Source of the DNA: Sinomicrobium soli
Lineage (GTDB): Bacteria; Bacteroidota; Bacteroidia; Flavobacteriales; Flavobacteriaceae
Direction of reading: 5' to 3'
DNA length: 64,000 nt
Assembly (NCBI RefSeq): GCF_003285545.1
Contig: NZ_QLNV01000001.1
Span: 248,001-312,000 of the forward strand
Positions 61,145-64,000 of this stretch are shown here, piece after piece (the first letter of the stretch is position 1; the number at the start of each line of letters is the position of its first letter). Below the pieces are notes generated by a model. The model made no database searches and was not told where the DNA came from. It saw only the letters and a list, made by a program, of their open reading frames with translations. A program made the translations under genes and the position numbers.

Positions 61145-61908
61145 TCGTTGTAGAAGACTTACATAAATCTTTTGATGGCACCCCCGTACTCAAAGGGATA
61201 TCCACAGTATTCGAAAAGGGAAAGACCAACCTGATCATCGGGCGGAGCGGTTCGGGAAAAACGGTTTTCCTGAAATCCCTGTTAGGACTGTTTATCCCCG
61301 AACAGGGTACTATCATATACAATGGTACTCCTTACGGGGAAATGGACGACGAACAGCAAAGGGAATTGCGGCAGAAAATGGGAATGGTATTCCAGGGCAG
61401 TGCCCTGTTCGATTCGATGACGGTGGAGGAAAATGTCATGTTCCCGCTGAAGATGTTTACCAATGATTCCATGAGCGGGATGCGGGACCGTGTCGATGTT
61501 GTCCTGAAGAGGGTAAACCTCACCGATGCCCATAAGAAATTCCCCTCCGAAATTTCCGGGGGGATGCAGAAAAGGGTAGCCATAGCCCGTGCCATAGTCA
61601 ATAACCCGCAATACCTCTTCTGTGACGAACCGAATTCGGGCCTGGACCCGAAGACATCCATAGTGATCGACAATCTCGTACAGGAGATCACACAGGAATT
61701 CGATATCACAACCGTCATCAATACCCACGACATGAACTCGGTGATGGAGATCGGGGAAAAGATCGTATTTCTCAAAGACGGCTACAAGGCCTGGGAAGGC
61801 AGCAATAAAGAAATATTCCGCACCGACAACGAAGCGGTGACCAGTTTTGTCTATTCTTCCGAGCTTTTCAAAAAGGTAAGGCAGATGTACCTGGAGGAGC
61901 GGAATTAG
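61141..61908 (+). CDS. mlaF: MlaF-type ABC transporter ATPase
   Basis: The 255-residue ATPase has Walker A IIGRSGSGKTVF, the Q-loop in GMVFQGSALFD, the signature SGGMQKRVAIARAI and Walker B YLFCDEPNSGLDP, then the switch His in INTHDMNSVM. The phrase SALFDSMTVEENV is typical of MlaF. The start at 61141 overlaps the permease stop by four bases, indicating translational coupling; the longer in-frame reading would begin inside mlaE. Confidence 0.95.
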   Translation: MIVVEDLHKSFDGTPVLKGISTVFEKGKTNLIIGRSGSGKTVFLKSLLGLFIPEQGTIIYNGTPYGEMDDEQQRELRQKMGMVFQGSALFDSMTVEENVMFPLKMFTNDSMSGMRDRVDVVLKRVNLTDAHKKFPSEISGGMQKRVAIARAIVNNPQYLFCDEPNSGLDPKTSIVIDNLVQEITQEFDITTVINTHDMNSVMEIGEKIVFLKDGYKAWEGSNKEIFRTDNEAVTSFVYSSELFKKVRQMYLEERN

Positions 61909-61923
61909 TAATGATATGGAAAC

Positions 61924-63393
61924 CTAATTGAGTTCCTTGACTTCCAGCTTGTCGTTACCCGTTTTCAGTACCAGCCATTCCTTGAGTTTGTCGAATTCCT
62001 TTTTGCGCTGGGCCTGGGAAACATTCTCTTTCCAGCTGACGGTAAATGCGGGGATAGTATCTGTTTTGGAAAAATCCGTCCGTATTTCGTTCGAAAAACC
62101 AAAAGATTCCACCCCTTCATACAATACGCCGGCTTCCTTACTGAGGGAGGAGAAATCGACATTATAGGTGAGTTTTTGCAGGCGTTCCACTTCTTCTTCG
62201 AGCAGGCGCAACTTGGTTTCATTATTGACGAGTTCCTTTTTACTGGATTCGTACAGCTCGTGCACATAGTTGTATTTCTGTTCCGAATCGCTCTGTCCCC
62301 CCTGCACTATACGCAGCTTGGCATCCCTGAGCACGGGATATTCCGATTCTTTCTGGTTCTTCCAGGTATTGATCACATTTTCCGGAATGGCTTCGTCGCC
62401 CATAAAGACCAGTTCTATACTGGAATCCCCGTCTTTGCCGTAATTGATCTCCGAAAGGTTTTCCAGGAACATGCCCCCTTTTGAAAACTGATACGGGGCC
62501 ACGACCGTGTGTATGAATTTGCGCGCATCATTCCTGAACCTCGATTCCTTCCATACATTAAAAAAAGTATATCCGGCCGGCACCATAACGATGATGGCAA
62601 TAAGGGAGGCTATCCTGGATATCATCCTTCTCCGTGCCGAATTCACATACCTTACCATCGGGAACCTCAGTATCTTGAGCACCAGGAAAGTAGCAAGCCC
62701 AATAAAAATGGTATTGATCAGAAAGAGATACATGGCCCCGCTGGCATAATCCCAGTTGCCTATGGCCAGGCCGAAGCCCACGGTACACAGCGGGGGCATC
62801 AGGGCCGTAGCGATCGCCACCCCGAATATCACACTGGCTATGGTTCCTTTTTTCGCCCGGGCAATGACCAGGGCCAGCCCGCCGAAAAATGCGATCAGCA
62901 CATCGCGTATATCCGGTGCCGTACGGGCCAGCAGTTCCGAAGATTCGTCCCGAAGGGGGAAAAACCGGAAGAACAGAAAGGCCGTAAGAATACTGAGCCC
63001 TACCATCACGAGAAAATTCTTTACCGACCTGCGCAAGGTATCTACGTCATTGATAGCGATAGACATTCCCATCCCGAGAATCGGCCCCATAAGGGGAGAA
63101 ATTAACATCGCTCCGATAACCACGGCCGGCGAATTGGCATTGAGACCGACAGAAGCGATGAATATCGAACATATCAGAATCCAGGAATTGTGCCCTTTAA
63201 ACGGGATATCATCCTTGATATGCTGAATGGTCGTGTCCTGGTCGGTATTCGACCTTATATCGAGAAGTTCTGCGAAAAAGGTTTTCAGGCTCTCCAGGAG
63301 CCCGGAAAAATCCCTTTTTACCTGATCAGTACTATTCTGTGCCGCCCCGTTATCATTTTCGGGCTGTCCGGACTGGTTTGCTTGTTCCTGCAT
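61924..63393 (-). CDS. DUF389 membrane protein
   Basis: The 489-residue protein has a polar N-terminus (QANQSGQPENDNGAAQ), then the DUF389 membrane domain with SVGLNANSPAVVIGAMLISP, MGPILGMGMSIAINDVDTLR and ATALMPPLCTVGFGLAIGNW. The C-terminal third is soluble with a coiled-coil stretch (SKKELVNNETKLRLLEEEVE). DUF389 proteins are uncharacterised inner-membrane proteins of about this type of topology. It is eight bases from the upstream guanylyltransferase stop, so the two genes are probably cotranscribed. Confidence 0.87.
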   Translation of the reverse strand: MQEQANQSGQPENDNGAAQNSTDQVKRDFSGLLESLKTFFAELLDIRSNTDQDTTIQHIKDDIPFKGHNSWILICSIFIASVGLNANSPAVVIGAMLISPLMGPILGMGMSIAINDVDTLRRSVKNFLVMVGLSILTAFLFFRFFPLRDESSELLARTAPDIRDVLIAFFGGLALVIARAKKGTIASVIFGVAIATALMPPLCTVGFGLAIGNWDYASGAMYLFLINTIFIGLATFLVLKILRFPMVRYVNSARRRMISRIASLIAIIVMVPAGYTFFNVWKESRFRNDARKFIHTVVAPYQFSKGGMFLENLSEINYGKDGDSSIELVFMGDEAIPENVINTWKNQKESEYPVLRDAKLRIVQGGQSDSEQKYNYVHELYESSKKELVNNETKLRLLEEEVERLQKLTYNVDFSSLSKEAGVLYEGVESFGFSNEIRTDFSKTDTIPAFTVSWKENVSQAQRKKEFDKLKEWLVLKTGNDKLEVKELN

Positions 63394-63400
63394 ACGATTC

Positions 63401-64000
63401 CTAAATTAATTCTTCTCCAAACTCTTGTTTTACACGTAACAGGACCTCCTTGATGTCCTGTTCCTTTTGTTTGGGGTAGATTAACAGTACTTTCTTTTTT
63501 TCAACGATGATAAAATCGTCCAGCCCATCCACTACAACCAGCTTTTTCCCGGCTGTACGGATCATGTTGTTCCGGGCATTAAGGGGTAATATACGCGCAT
63601 TGATCACGGCATTTCCGCTATTGTCTTTCGGGAGTTTATCGTAAAGCGAACCCCAGGTACCGAGGTCATTCCAGTCGAAACCGGCAGGAAGCACATATAT
63701 GTTGTGCGATCGTTCCAGAATGGCATAATCGATCGAAATATTTTCCGCCTTGTGATAGTACTTATTGATAAACCTTCGTTCGGCAAGGGTATTGTACCGG
63801 GGTATCCCCCTGGCAAACAGGGTGTACATCTCCGGTTGCAAATCGCGGAAAGCCTGCAAAATGCTGTTTACACTCCATACGAATATCCCGGCATTCCACA
63901 GGTAATTTCCTTCTTTCACAAATCTCTTCGCCACTTCATAAGAAGGCTTCTCCGTAAAATCCAGCACTTTTTTTATTGCGCCATTCCCATGTTCTTCCGT
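63401..64000 (-). CDS. manC: Mannose-1-phosphate guanylyltransferase, C-terminal part
   Basis: The last 199 codons are in the window; the frame runs open to the window edge, so the start is outside. Visible motifs are KVLDFTEKPSYEVAKRF, YLWNAGIFVWSVNSIL, ISIDYAILERSHNIYVLP and WNDLGTWGSLYDKLP. The protein would make GDP-mannose from mannose-1-phosphate and GTP, needed for exopolysaccharide or glycoconjugate synthesis. The GTP-binding N-terminus cannot be seen. It is followed by the DUF389 gene eight bases later. Confidence 0.9.
   Translation of the reverse strand, partial: TEEHGNGAIKKVLDFTEKPSYEVAKRFVKEGNYLWNAGIFVWSVNSILQAFRDLQPEMYTLFARGIPRYNTLAERRFINKYYHKAENISIDYAILERSHNIYVLPAGFDWNDLGTWGSLYDKLPKDNSGNAVINARILPLNARNNMIRTAGKKLVVVDGLDDFIIVEKKKVLLIYPKQKEQDIKEVLLRVKQEFGEELI

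Overview
The window looks like chromosomal DNA of a marine- or soil-type member of the Bacteroidota, most likely the Flavobacteriia. The evidence is three SusC/SusD pairs, a hybrid two-component system regulator, many SPII lipoproteins, PafA-, DUF4230-, DUF6588- and M56/BlaI-type genes, and a recurring TAnnTTTG promoter element (with an upstream TTG where present) in front of many starts. No phage, transposase, integrase, CRISPR array or rRNA operon was seen. Base composition looks even throughout.

Layout. 1-2,700: the end of queE, a DUF6588-type outer-membrane protein and a small secreted protein of unknown function. 2,755-18,349: polysaccharide utilisation locus (PUL) 1. A divergent hybrid two-component regulator faces SusC, SusD, four GH43-type five-bladed propeller enzymes and an aldose 1-epimerase, and a ROK-type sugar kinase closes the locus from the other strand. 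The enzyme set suggests arabinose- or xylose-containing side chains or oligosaccharides. 18,928-35,015: a DUF3829 lipoprotein, then PUL 2. It has a triple-Tyr sensor/LuxR-HTH regulator, SusC, SusD, a PKD lipoprotein with a duplicated C-terminal module, a GH16 endo-beta-glucanase, a GH3 beta-glucosidase and a two-domain secreted propeller protein. This is the classic gene set for laminarin-like beta-1,3-glucan.

35,104-39,128: a perfect 26-bp inverted repeat, an alpha/beta hydrolase and a zinc alcohol dehydrogenase, then a three-gene hipB-hipS-hipT toxin-antitoxin module behind three evenly spaced palindromes. 39,309-51,643: tRNA-Leu(UAG), an M20 dipeptidase, MmcQ/YjbR, DUF4230, a cyclase, an M28 peptidase, hemW, ruvC, a TonB-like lipoprotein, a BlaI/M56 signalling pair with three 16-bp operator palindromes, a DUF456 protein, der and era. 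51,644-64,000: an intergenic inverted-repeat element, a lipoprotein zincin with an archaemetzincin-like cysteine pattern, a third SusC/SusD pair without glycosidases, a PafA-type alkaline phosphatase, an 8-bp tandem repeat array, mlaE/mlaF lipid transport genes, a DUF389 membrane protein and the 3' part of a mannose-1-phosphate guanylyltransferase gene.

How the genes work together. In both PULs the surface SusD lipoprotein and SusC barrel would import oligosaccharides released by surface enzymes, and periplasmic exo-enzymes would finish them. The periplasmic sensor domains of the two regulators would read the products. The most distinctive items are the HipBST-type module with its operator set, the BlaI operator cluster with an M56-TonB-carboxypeptidase-regulatory fusion, the unusual zincin, the unclassified propeller protein after PUL 2, and three unexplained repeat structures at 35,104, 51,934 and 60,165.
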